A DNA stretch of 10,158 bases from Verrucomicrobiota bacterium (GCA_003218525.1 QHNU01000105.1:1-10158), one strand, 5' to 3'; shown: positions 1 through 6,423, counted from the stretch's first letter. Numbers and translations are program-made. Notes: generated by a model from the sequence alone, not told the origin.

Positions 1-387
1 GAGGTTATTTTTTATCCAACTGCCATCGGCTGGCATCCGAGCGAAAAAAAAGAATTCGGTGCGGCCCAGTACTCGGCGTGGGAAACAATTCAGCGCAGTC
101 ACGCGATCGCCAATGGGTGTTACGTCGCGGCTGCGAACCGGGTTGGTCATGAAGTCGCGCCACTGGCTGCAAGTGGCGGGAGCGACGGGATTGAATTTTG
201 GGGGCAGAGTTTTATCTGCGGCCCCGATGGTGAGATCATCGCCAAAGGTTCGGCAGATCGAGAAGAGATTGTGCTCGCCGATGTGGAATGGGATCGCGTG
301 AACGAGCATCGTACCCATTGGCCATTTTTGCGTGACCGGCGCGTAGATGCGTATGCAGGAATCGAGCAACGGCTGCTCGATTCCTAG
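1..387 (+). CDS. aguB: N-carbamoylputrescine amidase, C-terminal part (5' end outside window)
   Basis: The frame is open from the first base to a TAG stop and gives 128 residues. They match the C-terminal half of carbon-nitrogen (nitrilase-fold) hydrolases, specifically N-carbamoylputrescine amidase. Seen directly: an opening EVIFYPTAIGWHP, then a helix containing QRSHAIANGCYVAAANRVG, then a strand block with FWGQSFICGPDGEI, and an ending typical of the family (HWPFLRDRRVDAY). The catalytic Glu-Lys-Cys residues belong mainly to the missing upstream part, so the active site cannot be checked here. Known for the family: cytosolic hydrolysis of N-carbamoylputrescine to putrescine, CO2 and ammonia, after agmatine deiminase. 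I infer that agmatine deiminase or another polyamine gene lies just left of the window. Another carbon-nitrogen hydrolase specificity is possible but less likely, because the PTAIGWHP and WPFLRDRR segments are very characteristic. Confidence 0.87.
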   Translation, partial: EVIFYPTAIGWHPSEKKEFGAAQYSAWETIQRSHAIANGCYVAAANRVGHEVAPLAASGGSDGIEFWGQSFICGPDGEIIAKGSADREEIVLADVEWDRVNEHRTHWPFLRDRRVDAYAGIEQRLLDS

Positions 388-422
388 TGACATTTTGCCC
401 AGAAGCGCCGTACCGTTTCGGC

Positions 423-932
423 ATGAAAACAATAATTATATCTCTAGGCGTGTTGTGCGCTTTCGCTGTCTTCGCGCACGCGCAGGATGTCACGAAGGCG
501 GCCGCGACTTTGGAGCCGAAATCAGGGAGCCAGGTTACGGGCACGGTCACGTTCACAAAGACTGGCGACGAAGTGCACGTCGTTGCCGACTTCCAAAACC
601 TCAAACCGGGCAAGCACGGTTTCCACATACACGAGAAAGGCGATTGCTCGGCGCCGGATGCGATGTCGGCCGGCCCGCATTTCAATCCAACGCATCAACA
701 CCACGACGGGCCGACCGGGACGGAGCGTCACGTCGGCGATTTCGGCAATGTTGAAGCTGATGCTTCCGGCAAGGGGCACCTTGAGTGGAAAGGGAAACTC
801 GATCTGAGCGGTCCAAATTCGATCATTGGCAAATCTGTAATCGTGCATGAAAAAGTGGACGACTTGAAAACCGATCCGGCAGGCAACTCGGGTGCGAGGT
901 TCGCCTGTGGCGTGATTAACGCCGCCAATTGA
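423..932 (+). CDS. sodC: Secreted Cu/Zn superoxide dismutase
   Basis: This is a 169-residue protein that dismutates superoxide to oxygen and hydrogen peroxide in the periplasm. Residues 1-20 form a signal peptide (basic MK, hydrophobic core, AHA before Gln21). The metal ligands are all present: copper histidines in HGFHIH (His68, His70), bridging His86 in GPHFNP, zinc ligands His94, His103 and Asp106 (ERHVGDFGN), and copper His142. Arg159, which guides the substrate, and the two disulfide cysteines (Cys75, Cys162 in GARFACGVI) are also there, so the enzyme looks intact. The length is normal for bacterial SodC. A GTG at 387 lies in the same frame, but it would add 12 residues ahead of the signal peptide, so the ATG at 423 is preferred. 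There is no strong Shine-Dalgarno sequence. It lies 35 bases after the amidase gene and may share its transcript. Confidence 0.95.
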   Translation: MKTIIISLGVLCAFAVFAHAQDVTKAAATLEPKSGSQVTGTVTFTKTGDEVHVVADFQNLKPGKHGFHIHEKGDCSAPDAMSAGPHFNPTHQHHDGPTGTERHVGDFGNVEADASGKGHLEWKGKLDLSGPNSIIGKSVIVHEKVDDLKTDPAGNSGARFACGVINAAN

Positions 933-944
933 GCTGTTCAATTG
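926..944 (+). terminator. Small stem-loop over the sodC stop codon
   Basis: CAATTGA (926-932) and TCAATTG (938-944) form a perfect 7-bp inverted repeat with a 5-base loop. The left arm contains the sodC TGA stop (930-932). The stem is AT-rich and is followed by CTTTAAG rather than a long T run, so it is a weak terminator at best. It could lower read-through into the YhaM-like gene, protect the sodC 3' end, or be chance. Confidence 0.3.
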
Positions 945-981
945 CTTTAAGTAGTCGCGGGCCGAATTGCCGACGATCGAC

Positions 982-2043
982 ATGCAACTGCTGACGCTTA
1001 ACGAAATTCGCCGGCGAGCGCAGGACGGTTTTGTCATGGCGCGTGTCCATGCGCAGGTCGAGAACGCGTCGGCAAAAATGACCCGCGAGGCGAAACCGTA
1101 TTGTGAGATTAATCTGGCCGATTCCTGCGATCGGATGACGCTGCGGGTTTGGAGTGATCATCCCGATTATCGGACGTGCGGTGCTTTGCAGGTCGGCGAT
1201 TTCATCGAGCTTGATGGCGAATTTGCACAGCACCAGCAGTTCGGTCTCGAAGCAAGACAATGGAATATCCGTGCCCTTTCGCCGCCGGAGATAGCCGATC
1301 TGCTCTCCGGTCCGGCCGAACTGCGCGAGAAGCAAGCCTCCGATTACAAGTTTATCGCCCAGACCATCGCCACAATCGCTGATCCGCGGTTGCGTGCGCT
1401 ATGCGAGGCCTTTCTAAAGGAATGGGGCGAGCGCTTCCGGCGCACGGCGGCGGCGCGAAATTATCATCATGCGCGCCGTGGTGGACTCGTCGAGCATACA
1501 GCCCAGATGATGCGCGTCGCGACAGAGATCGCGCCGCTCTATCCGCATTTGAATCTTGATCTTTTAATTGCCGGCATTCTTTTTCATGACTGCGGGAAGC
1601 TTTGGGAAAACCAGCTACCCGAAAATGGTTTTGTTATGGGCTATGACGAACGCGGCGAATTGCTCGGACATATTTCAATTGGCTTAGAGCTGGTCAATTC
1701 GCTTTGGCGAAAATTAAGCGCCGAAAATGCGGAGGCATGGAGACATTTCGAGCCCGCGTCGGAGGATGTTCGCCTGCACCTTTTGCATTTGATCGGCGCG
1801 CACCATGGTGAGCCCGAGTTCGGTTCACCGGTCAGCCCCAAAACGCCCGAAGCGATGGCGCTGCATTACATCGACAACCTCGATGCGCGACTCGAAATGT
1901 TCGCCGCTGGCTACACCACGGCCAGGCTCCTGGCGGCGCGAATTTTCGATCGCGTCCGGCCGCTTCCAGGAAATTTAGTGAAGTCGCTCGACAAATTTCA
2001 GCACCCATCGAGCAACGCGAAGGAAGCTGGCCGGCTCTTATGA
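982..2043 (+). CDS. YhaM-like 3'-5' exoribonuclease (OB-fold plus HD domain)
   Basis: This 353-residue protein resembles YhaM/CBF1-type proteins: an N-terminal OB-fold nucleic-acid-binding domain (about residues 8-98, including the strand EINLADSCDRMTLRVW) followed by an HD phosphohydrolase domain (about 160-310). HD-domain residues seen are His172 in GGLVEHT, the pair His202-Asp203 in LFHDCGK, His230, His274-His275 in IGAHHGE, and Asp298 in YIDNLDA. The metal site therefore looks complete. Known for the family: Mn- or Co-dependent 3'-5' degradation of short RNA and single-stranded DNA in the cytoplasm. The length is slightly above the usual 310-330 residues. A TTG at 967 is in frame, but the ATG at 982 gives a cleaner N-terminus; neither has a good ribosome binding site. 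Its stop overlaps the convergent hydrolase gene by six bases. Substrate is inferred from the architecture only. Confidence 0.85.
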   Translation: MQLLTLNEIRRRAQDGFVMARVHAQVENASAKMTREAKPYCEINLADSCDRMTLRVWSDHPDYRTCGALQVGDFIELDGEFAQHQQFGLEARQWNIRALSPPEIADLLSGPAELREKQASDYKFIAQTIATIADPRLRALCEAFLKEWGERFRRTAAARNYHHARRGGLVEHTAQMMRVATEIAPLYPHLNLDLLIAGILFHDCGKLWENQLPENGFVMGYDERGELLGHISIGLELVNSLWRKLSAENAEAWRHFEPASEDVRLHLLHLIGAHHGEPEFGSPVSPKTPEAMALHYIDNLDARLEMFAAGYTTARLLAARIFDRVRPLPGNLVKSLDKFQHPSSNAKEAGRLL

Positions 2044-2871
2044 GAACTTCTGCTTTTGCAATGCGCGGAACCAGCGCAAGGCAATGGAGGTTTGTGCGTC
2101 ATTGACTTCATGACCGCCACGGAAAGTCCCGATTCGAACTCGGTTGAAGCCGGTTCGTTTGATTAAGCCCGCGACGTCGTATTGCTGCTCTATCCTCGCG
2201 ATTTTATCATCGTGCCCAGCGCTAACGTAAATCGGCGTGCTGAGAAAGTTCGTGCCGGGATGGGACCTCGCATATCCTCCGCTGAGGTAATCCTCATTCA
2301 CGCCGGTCAGGTAAATTCCGGTGATCTGACAACCGCTTCTCGCGAGGACAGGCGCGATGGAGCCGGCGCCTTTTGCTCCTCCGGAAAAGCCGGCGCATGC
2401 GATTGGCCACTTCTCTGAACCGGCAAAGCTGCGGTGGAGCGCATCGATGGCAGCCATCGTCATGGCCAGGCGCCATGCCGCCGTGTCGCTCCGCGCATGC
2501 TGCGGGCCGTCCCCTGCGAGCAACACCCAGCCTTCAGCAAGTCCAACCCTCTGATAAAACTGGACAAGATCATCTCGATTCTGACGTTTGAAATCGCTGG
2601 TGGAACAAATTATCAAAACGGGCCAGCTCTTTGTCGGGTCAAAATTTGCAGGCGTTGCCATCACCGCGACGGCTCCTTGCGGCACTGGATTTCCTCCTTG
2701 CGCTGCGTACGATTTTTCCTGAGCGCTCAGAGGGACATTCGCCCGGACAGTTGAGCCTGGAGAAAAGGGAACGCCGGCGAACTTGAAAGAAGCTTCAGCT
2801 GCTTGTGCGGTTAACGCTGAGACAATGTTCAGCGTGAAAAGTAACTGGCCAACTAAGAGTAACCTGTTCAA
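2038..2871 (-). CDS. Secreted alpha/beta-hydrolase (esterase-like), function unknown
   Basis: A 277-residue protein opening with a typical signal peptide (hydrophobic residues 3-20, then TAQA before Ala25), so probably exported. The mature part has the alpha/beta-hydrolase layout: a strand WPVLIICS (83-90), a nucleophile elbow GFSGG with Ser163, a late acidic site at Asp221-Asp222 (SAGHDDK), and His254 in GGHEV. That is a complete Ser-Asp-His triad in the right order. The family includes esterases, peptidases and depolymerases, and the substrate cannot be read from the sequence. The start is TTG at 2871. An in-frame stop lies 24 bases upstream and the signal peptide begins right here, which supports it, although the codon is unusual. 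It lies 78 bases downstream of the methyltransferase gene on the same strand. Its stop overlaps the stop of the convergent YhaM-like gene. Confidence 0.8.
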   Translation of the reverse strand: MNRLLLVGQLLFTLNIVSALTAQAAEASFKFAGVPFSPGSTVRANVPLSAQEKSYAAQGGNPVPQGAVAVMATPANFDPTKSWPVLIICSTSDFKRQNRDDLVQFYQRVGLAEGWVLLAGDGPQHARSDTAAWRLAMTMAAIDALHRSFAGSEKWPIACAGFSGGAKGAGSIAPVLARSGCQITGIYLTGVNEDYLSGGYARSHPGTNFLSTPIYVSAGHDDKIARIEQQYDVAGLIKRTGFNRVRIGTFRGGHEVNDAQTSIALRWFRALQKQKFS

Positions 2872-2893
2872 GAAATTGTTGTGCAGATCTCTT

Positions 2894-2945
2894 CAGGCAA
2901 TCAGCAGGAAGCTGGACTATGGATCAAGCGCAACTTCATTGCCTG
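2894..2945. other. 8-bp inverted repeat between methyltransferase and hydrolase genes
   Basis: CAGGCAAT (2894-2901) and ATTGCCTG (2938-2945) are perfect inverted repeats separated by 36 bases. They fill most of the spacer between the methyltransferase stop and the hydrolase start. There is no T tract on either side, so an intrinsic terminator is not supported. It could be an RNA stem that separates expression of the two minus-strand genes, a binding site, or chance. Confidence 0.25.
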
Positions 2946-2949
2946 CTCA

Positions 2950-3747
2950 TTACGTTGACTCAAGGCGGCGCTTTGCTTCCGCGAGATAGGTCTCATCGAT
3001 TTCAAAGCCGATAAATCTCCTGACGCCGCAATGTTGCGCGGCAATTGCTGAATTCCCGATACCAAGAAATGGATCAAGCATTGTCTGGACGCGGGTGACA
3101 CCGTGTAATTTGATACACCATTCAGCGAGTTGGACCGGAAACGTCGCCGGATGCGGGCGTTCCTTCGCCCGATTTTGAATCGTTTCGTAAGGAATGAACC
3201 ACGTGTTGCCGCGGCAACGGAGATCGCTGCCGCGCGTGTGCGACCAACGCGCAATATTTGTTTTGTCTTGGTAGGGAACGCCAATCGCCAACCGGTCGAT
3301 CGGTGTCTGGCCCTCGCGCGTAAGGTGAAAAATATATTCGTGGCAATCATTGAGAAAACGATGTGAGCCGATCGGTTTAAAGTGGCCGCGCGAGATGATG
3401 TCGCCGGTCTTTTCCTCGATGCTGATCGACTTAATCCAATGAATAGTGTTTTGCAGGGTAAAGAAATCGCACAACTCGAGCAGAAGCTCGTGCGGAAACA
3501 AGGGATTCGACGGTGCCGCGCCGATGTTCAAGAAAAACGAGCCTTTAGCCTTTAAAAGGCGGGCGATTTCGATCGCCCACGTTCTGCACCATTCCAAATA
3601 GTCAGTCCGATCCTGCCGATCAAAAAATTTCCGGTAGTGAATACCAAGATTGTAAGGCGGCGAAGTAATGACAACATCAACCGACGCGTCCCGCAATCGC
3701 GCCATTCCTCTAACACAGTCCTGGTGATGCAGGTCGAAGGTGCTCAT
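2950..3747 (-). CDS. Orphan N4-cytosine/N6-adenine DNA methyltransferase (beta-type order)
   Basis: This 265-residue enzyme transfers a methyl group from S-adenosylmethionine to an exocyclic amino group in DNA. The catalytic motif TSPPYN (28-33) comes first and the AdoMet-binding motif DPFLGIGNSA (225-234) comes near the C-terminus, followed by RFIGFEID (244-250). This order is that of beta-class amino-methyltransferases. The Thr-Ser-Pro-Pro-Tyr form is commoner among N4-cytosine enzymes but does not decide the base. Other family-like blocks are IHWIKSI (102-108), GNTWFIPYET (180-189) and RPHPATFP (197-204). Motif I reads GIGN instead of the more usual GSGT, which may be a subfamily trait. 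No restriction endonuclease or specificity subunit is nearby, so it looks solitary, with a possible role in regulation, repair marking or defence. The ATG at 3747 is embedded in a hairpin repeat and has no clear ribosome binding site. The recognition sequence is unknown. Confidence 0.9.
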   Translation of the reverse strand: MSTFDLHHQDCVRGMARLRDASVDVVITSPPYNLGIHYRKFFDRQDRTDYLEWCRTWAIEIARLLKAKGSFFLNIGAAPSNPLFPHELLLELCDFFTLQNTIHWIKSISIEEKTGDIISRGHFKPIGSHRFLNDCHEYIFHLTREGQTPIDRLAIGVPYQDKTNIARWSHTRGSDLRCRGNTWFIPYETIQNRAKERPHPATFPVQLAEWCIKLHGVTRVQTMLDPFLGIGNSAIAAQHCGVRRFIGFEIDETYLAEAKRRLEST

Positions 3748-3829
3748 TCCGAGACGCGTCGAAGCCGAGGGGCCTCACCCGAGCTCAACGGACAATCGAG
3801 AGGTCCCTCGCCTCCGCTCAGGATGACGA
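3744..3829. repeat. Hairpin-forming intergenic repeat (two inverted arms)
   Basis: Left arm 3744-3776 and right arm 3800-3829 are imperfect inverted copies around a 23-base loop. The outer parts agree as TCATTCCGAG against TCATCCTGAG (reverse complement), 8 of 10. The inner parts agree as CGAGGGGCCTC against CGAGGGACCTC, 10 of 11, and the one difference still allows a G-U pair. The middle differs in length. The right arm recurs at 7351-7388. Elements with this consensus look like short non-coding intergenic repeats dispersed in bacterial genomes; that class assignment is from memory. The left arm includes the methyltransferase start codon (3745-3747). Confidence 0.7.
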
Positions 3830-3876
3830 CACGGCGCATTCGAAAACCTAAGCAAATATCGCGAGGGTACAACTGC

Positions 3877-3901
3877 ATTCGCAGCGAGCGTGATTGCGAA
3901 T
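3877..3901 (+). promoter_or_regulatory. Short hairpin in the thiG leader
   Basis: ATTCGCA (3877-3883) and TGCGAAT (3895-3901) are perfect inverted repeats with an 11-base loop, ending 13 bases before the thiG start. I looked for the conserved TPP-riboswitch blocks here and did not recognise them, so this is not called a riboswitch. It may be a small leader stem or chance. Confidence 0.25.
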
Positions 3902-3914
3902 ATGTTTGGAAGCG

Positions 3915-4721
3915 ATGTCGGATAAGCCCTCGAAACTAAAGATCGCGGACCGCGAATTCACCTCGCGATTGCTCGTTGGTACCGGGAAGTTCTCGTCCAA
4001 CGAGGCCATGCGCGATGCACTCCTCGCCAGTGGCACGGAGATCGTAACGGTAGCGCTGCGGCGGGCCGACCTTTCCGGTACCCACGATCCTTTCGCGAAC
4101 ATTCTCGATTTCATCGATCCGCAGCGTTTTCTCCTTTTGCCGAATACGAGTGGCGCTCGCGATGCCAAGGATGCGGTGCGACTGGCCCGACTTGCCGCCG
4201 CCGCCGGACTGCCGACCTGGGTCAAGCTCGAGATCCATCCCGATCCACTCTATCTCCTGCCCGATCCGGTCGAGACGCTCGCGGCAGCCGAGATTTTGGT
4301 GAATGAAGGTTTCACTGTGCTGCCATACATCAACGCCGATCCGGTTCTTGCGAAACGATTGCAGGATGTAGGCACCGCAACAGTGATGCCGCTGGGTTCC
4401 CCAATCGGCAGCAATCGTGGGATCGAAACGCGCGCCCAAATCGAAATCATCATCGAGCAAGCAACCGTGCCTGTAGTCGTCGACGCTGGATTAGGCGCTC
4501 CCAGTCAGGCCGCGGAAGCGATGGAAATGGGTGCCGATGCCGTTCTCGTGAATACGGCGATTGCGATCGCCTCGGATCCGAACCGGATGGCGCGCGCATT
4601 TCGCCAGGCCGTGGAAGCGGGCCGTGAAGCACGCGAGATCGGGCTTGCTGAAAAACGCCAGACCGCATCCGCGACCAGTCCGGTGAGTGCGTTTTTCGCG
4701 GCACGGGGTGACAAGGCTTAA
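3915..4721 (+). CDS. thiG: Thiazole synthase (thiamine biosynthesis)
   Basis: This 268-residue TIM-barrel enzyme forms the thiazole phosphate of thiamine from 1-deoxy-D-xylulose 5-phosphate, dehydroglycine (or glycine-derived imine) and sulfur carried by ThiS. Diagnostic segments in order: SRLLVGTGKF (17-26), EIVTVALRRADL (42-53), LLPNTSGARDAKDAVRLAR (74-92), WVKLEI with the Schiff-base Lys104, VLPYINADP, MPLGSPIGSNRGI, and the phosphate-binding end VVDAGLGAPSQAAEAMEMGADAVLVNTAIA. Length and motifs are normal, so it should be active. The ATG at 3915 has GGAAG only two bases upstream. An in-frame TTG at 3894 would add seven residues without family support. No thiS, thiF, thiH, thiO or thiE is visible next to it, so the rest of the pathway must be elsewhere. 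Its stop overlaps a convergent small gene by four bases. Confidence 0.96.
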   Translation: MSDKPSKLKIADREFTSRLLVGTGKFSSNEAMRDALLASGTEIVTVALRRADLSGTHDPFANILDFIDPQRFLLLPNTSGARDAKDAVRLARLAAAAGLPTWVKLEIHPDPLYLLPDPVETLAAAEILVNEGFTVLPYINADPVLAKRLQDVGTATVMPLGSPIGSNRGIETRAQIEIIIEQATVPVVVDAGLGAPSQAAEAMEMGADAVLVNTAIAIASDPNRMARAFRQAVEAGREAREIGLAEKRQTASATSPVSAFFAARGDKA

Positions 4722-4948
4722 GATTCTTCGAGCGCGAGTCGCGCAGCGGCATCGTTATAAAATTCGATCTGCCGCCCGCCGATCCGGGATACGACATTCC
4801 AGCCGTGGTCGATTGCGAATTTCTCCAGCTCACCTGGGCTCATCGAGTTCAGGACTGCGAGTTCGGCTGGATGGGTGATGAAACATTCCGGCCGTATCCC
4901 CAGCACAGTGGAAATCTTTCTTTCTACCGCTGGCAAGTTGTCCAGCAT
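4718..4948 (-). CDS. Small protein of unknown function (76 aa)
   Basis: I do not recognise this protein. It is soluble-looking, with no signal peptide, transmembrane segment or cysteine pair; Cys22 is the only cysteine. It begins with a predicted helix (MLDNLPAVERKISTVLG), has a central part RPECFITHPAELAVL, a helix SPGELEKFAIDHGW (37-50), a strand WNVVSRIGGRQIEFY (50-64) and a short helical end. This balanced alternation of helix and strand, and the exact fit between thiG and the spacer, suggest a real gene. It starts with ATG, and its TAA overlaps the thiG stop by four bases in convergent orientation. No strong ribosome binding site is visible. A thiamine role is not implied, since it lies on the opposite strand to thiG. 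It could be a lineage-specific conserved protein. Confidence 0.6.
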   Translation of the reverse strand: MLDNLPAVERKISTVLGIRPECFITHPAELAVLNSMSPGELEKFAIDHGWNVVSRIGGRQIEFYNDAAARLALEES

Positions 4949-4953
4949 CGAGA

Positions 4954-5094
4954 TTAGCGCGGCGAGCCCCGGCGCGTCTTATCCGAATGTGTGGGTAATG
5001 GAGGCGCGGGCTTGGATTTTCGATTTAGTTTTTCGCCCAAGGCAAGATGCGCTTTGCGAGAAGGCGAGGGCCCGTGCACGTTCGGCTTTTCCAT
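4954..5094 (-). CDS. Possible 46-aa basic, proline-rich peptide
   Basis: An ATG-started frame of 46 codons ends six bases before the start of the 76-residue gene, on the same strand, so the two could form a small operon. The product would be very basic and rich in Pro, Lys, Arg and Ser (EKPNVHGPSPSRKAH, then NRKSKPAPPLP), with no hydrophobic segment, and would probably be disordered. Its third-position GC bias is modest, there is no Shine-Dalgarno sequence, and composition like this can arise by chance in GC-rich spacer DNA. It is a weak candidate. If it is not a gene, 4949-5181 is plain intergenic sequence carrying the leader of the cyclodeaminase gene. Confidence 0.22.
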   Translation of the reverse strand: MEKPNVHGPSPSRKAHLALGEKLNRKSKPAPPLPTHSDKTRRGSPR

Positions 5095-5139
5095 CGATGA
5101 GTGTAACGCAGGGCAGCTAAGCCGGCGAATCGTGCCTCT

Positions 5140-5172
5140 CGGTTAATTGGCGATAACCGGAGCTTTGGTTAA
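5140..5172 (+). promoter_or_regulatory. Dyad and GGTTAA repeats upstream of the arginine operon
   Basis: CGGTTA (5140-5145) and TAACCG (5154-5159) form a perfect 6-bp dyad with an 8-base spacer. A second direct GGTTAA lies at 5167-5172, 26 bases after the first one (5141-5146). The cluster ends 10 bases before the cyclodeaminase ATG. Three copies of a half-site this close to a catabolic operon resemble an operator, but no known consensus such as an ARG box was recognised. No convincing -35/-10 pair was seen. Confidence 0.35.
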
Positions 5173-5181
5173 GTTCGCCCG

Positions 5182-6417
5182 ATGTTTTCGGAAACAATCG
5201 AGTTGCGCGGTCACATTATCGACTCGCTGATTTTGCCAAAGGTGCTCGATGAAATTCTAAGTCGCGGCGCGAATTTCAAAATGCTGGAAGTGAAAATTGG
5301 CGAGCGACGCGCCGATCAAAGCTTCGCCCGGATAGAAGTCTCAGCCCCAACCAGTGACGCACTCAGCGACCTGATATTACGTCTGCGGCAGCATGGCGCC
5401 GAGGTGGAGGAAAAAGGTGACGCGCAACTGGCCGTCGCGCCGGCTGATGGCATTTTTCCAGCTGATTTTTTTGTCACGACGAACCAGCAAACCTTCGTCC
5501 GCAATAACGGCGAGGAATACGAGGTTCGGCCGGCGATGATGGACAGCGGTATCGCTTTTGATCGAGCGACAAAGCGGGCTCGAACGGTCAGATTCGCAGA
5601 TCTTCGCAAGGGAATGGAAATCGTAGTCGGCCATCAAGGAGTGCGAATCGTTCCCGTGCAACGGGTAACGGAGCGCACAGACGTATTTCAGTTCCTGAAT
5701 GCGATGCTCTCAGCTGAAAGACCAAAGGGGGCGGTGATCCGGGAGATTGCGCGCGAGTTTGAAGTGGCGCGAAAGACGAAGCAGACGGTACTGGTCGTCG
5801 CCGGCGCATCAGTCATCCACACCGGCGCGGCGGAGTACCTCGAGCAACTGATCAATTGGGGCTACATCAAATTATTATTCGCGGGAAACGCCATGGCCGT
5901 TTACGACATTGAGAGCACGCTGTTTGGGACAGCCCTCGGGGTGAACCTGGAACATGCTGCTCTGACCGACAGCGGGCACGAAAATCACATGCGCGCCATC
6001 AATGTCGTGCGTTCTGCTGGGGGCATCGCTGGCCTGGTCAAACGCGGCACGCTGACCCGAGGCATTATGCACGCCTGCGTCACGCGCGGCGTTGAATTTG
6101 TGTTGACCGGATCGATCCGAGATGATGGCCCGCTTCCCGAAGTAATCACCGATTCGGTCGAGGCGCAGCGGATCATGCGCGAAAAGATCGAAGGCGTCAC
6201 ACTGGCGTTGCTCCTCGGCACTATGCTGCATTCATTCGCCGTGGCCAATCTGTTGCCGGCGAGCGTCAAAACCGTGGTCGTCGACATAAATCCGTCGGCA
6301 GTCGCGAAGTTAACCGATCAACAGACCTTCCAGGCATTGGGCCTCGTCACTGATATCGAACCATTCTTGCGCGAACTGGTGCACTGCCTGGAACAGCTGC
6401 GCACCGAGCCAAAGTAA
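5182..6417 (+). CDS. Ornithine cyclodeaminase, archaeal/AgrE type (TIGR00300, LOR/SDH domain)
   Basis: A 411-residue protein matching the TIGR00300 (LOR/SDH-region) family. Its archaeal members, and the C-terminal domain of cyanobacterial AgrE/ArgZ, are NAD-dependent ornithine cyclodeaminases that convert ornithine to proline and ammonia. Seen: an N-terminal LOR/SDH domain (about 1-90, opening ETIELRGHIIDSLILPKVLDEI), a middle region with PAMMDSGIAFD and VGHQGVRIVPVQ (149-160), and a nucleotide-binding region with VVAGASVIHTGA (205-216), LFAGNAMAVYDIE (232-244), GHENHMRAIN (265-274), GSIRDDGPLPEVITD (310-324) and VVDINP (366-371). The length equals stand-alone archaeal homologues. It is unrelated to the classic mu-crystallin-like ornithine cyclodeaminase. 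It is followed after six bases by the ArgZ-like gene, which makes its ornithine, and this strongly supports the role. An older reading as a lysine-ketoglutarate reductase/saccharopine dehydrogenase-related protein is less likely. The start ATG has no obvious Shine-Dalgarno sequence. Confidence 0.87.
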   Translation: MFSETIELRGHIIDSLILPKVLDEILSRGANFKMLEVKIGERRADQSFARIEVSAPTSDALSDLILRLRQHGAEVEEKGDAQLAVAPADGIFPADFFVTTNQQTFVRNNGEEYEVRPAMMDSGIAFDRATKRARTVRFADLRKGMEIVVGHQGVRIVPVQRVTERTDVFQFLNAMLSAERPKGAVIREIAREFEVARKTKQTVLVVAGASVIHTGAAEYLEQLINWGYIKLLFAGNAMAVYDIESTLFGTALGVNLEHAALTDSGHENHMRAINVVRSAGGIAGLVKRGTLTRGIMHACVTRGVEFVLTGSIRDDGPLPEVITDSVEAQRIMREKIEGVTLALLLGTMLHSFAVANLLPASVKTVVVDINPSAVAKLTDQQTFQALGLVTDIEPFLRELVHCLEQLRTEPK

Positions 6418-6423
6418 GATCGG

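Noticed and set aside
387..422. GTG start at 387 as the sodC N-terminus
   Set aside because: It would put 12 polar residues ahead of a perfect signal peptide and overlap the amidase stop. The ATG at 423 is the natural start.
522..1037. 171-codon frame on the minus strand across sodC and the start of the YhaM-like gene
   Set aside because: It crosses two well-supported plus-strand genes and shows no family features, so it is a shadow of GC-rich coding sequence.
3894..3914. TTG start at 3894 for thiG
   Set aside because: It adds seven residues with no family counterpart and lies within the leader hairpin. The ATG at 3915 is better placed.
3830..3914. TPP riboswitch upstream of thiG
   Set aside because: The conserved CUGAGA-type and partner blocks were not found. 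Only a 7-bp hairpin is present.
4875..5120. 81-codon plus-strand frame before the cyclodeaminase gene
   Set aside because: It overlaps the better-supported 76-residue minus-strand gene, and its product has no coherent fold signals.
5875..6287. Minus-strand frames inside the cyclodeaminase gene
   Set aside because: The plus-strand frame carries conserved motifs throughout this interval, so these are shadows.
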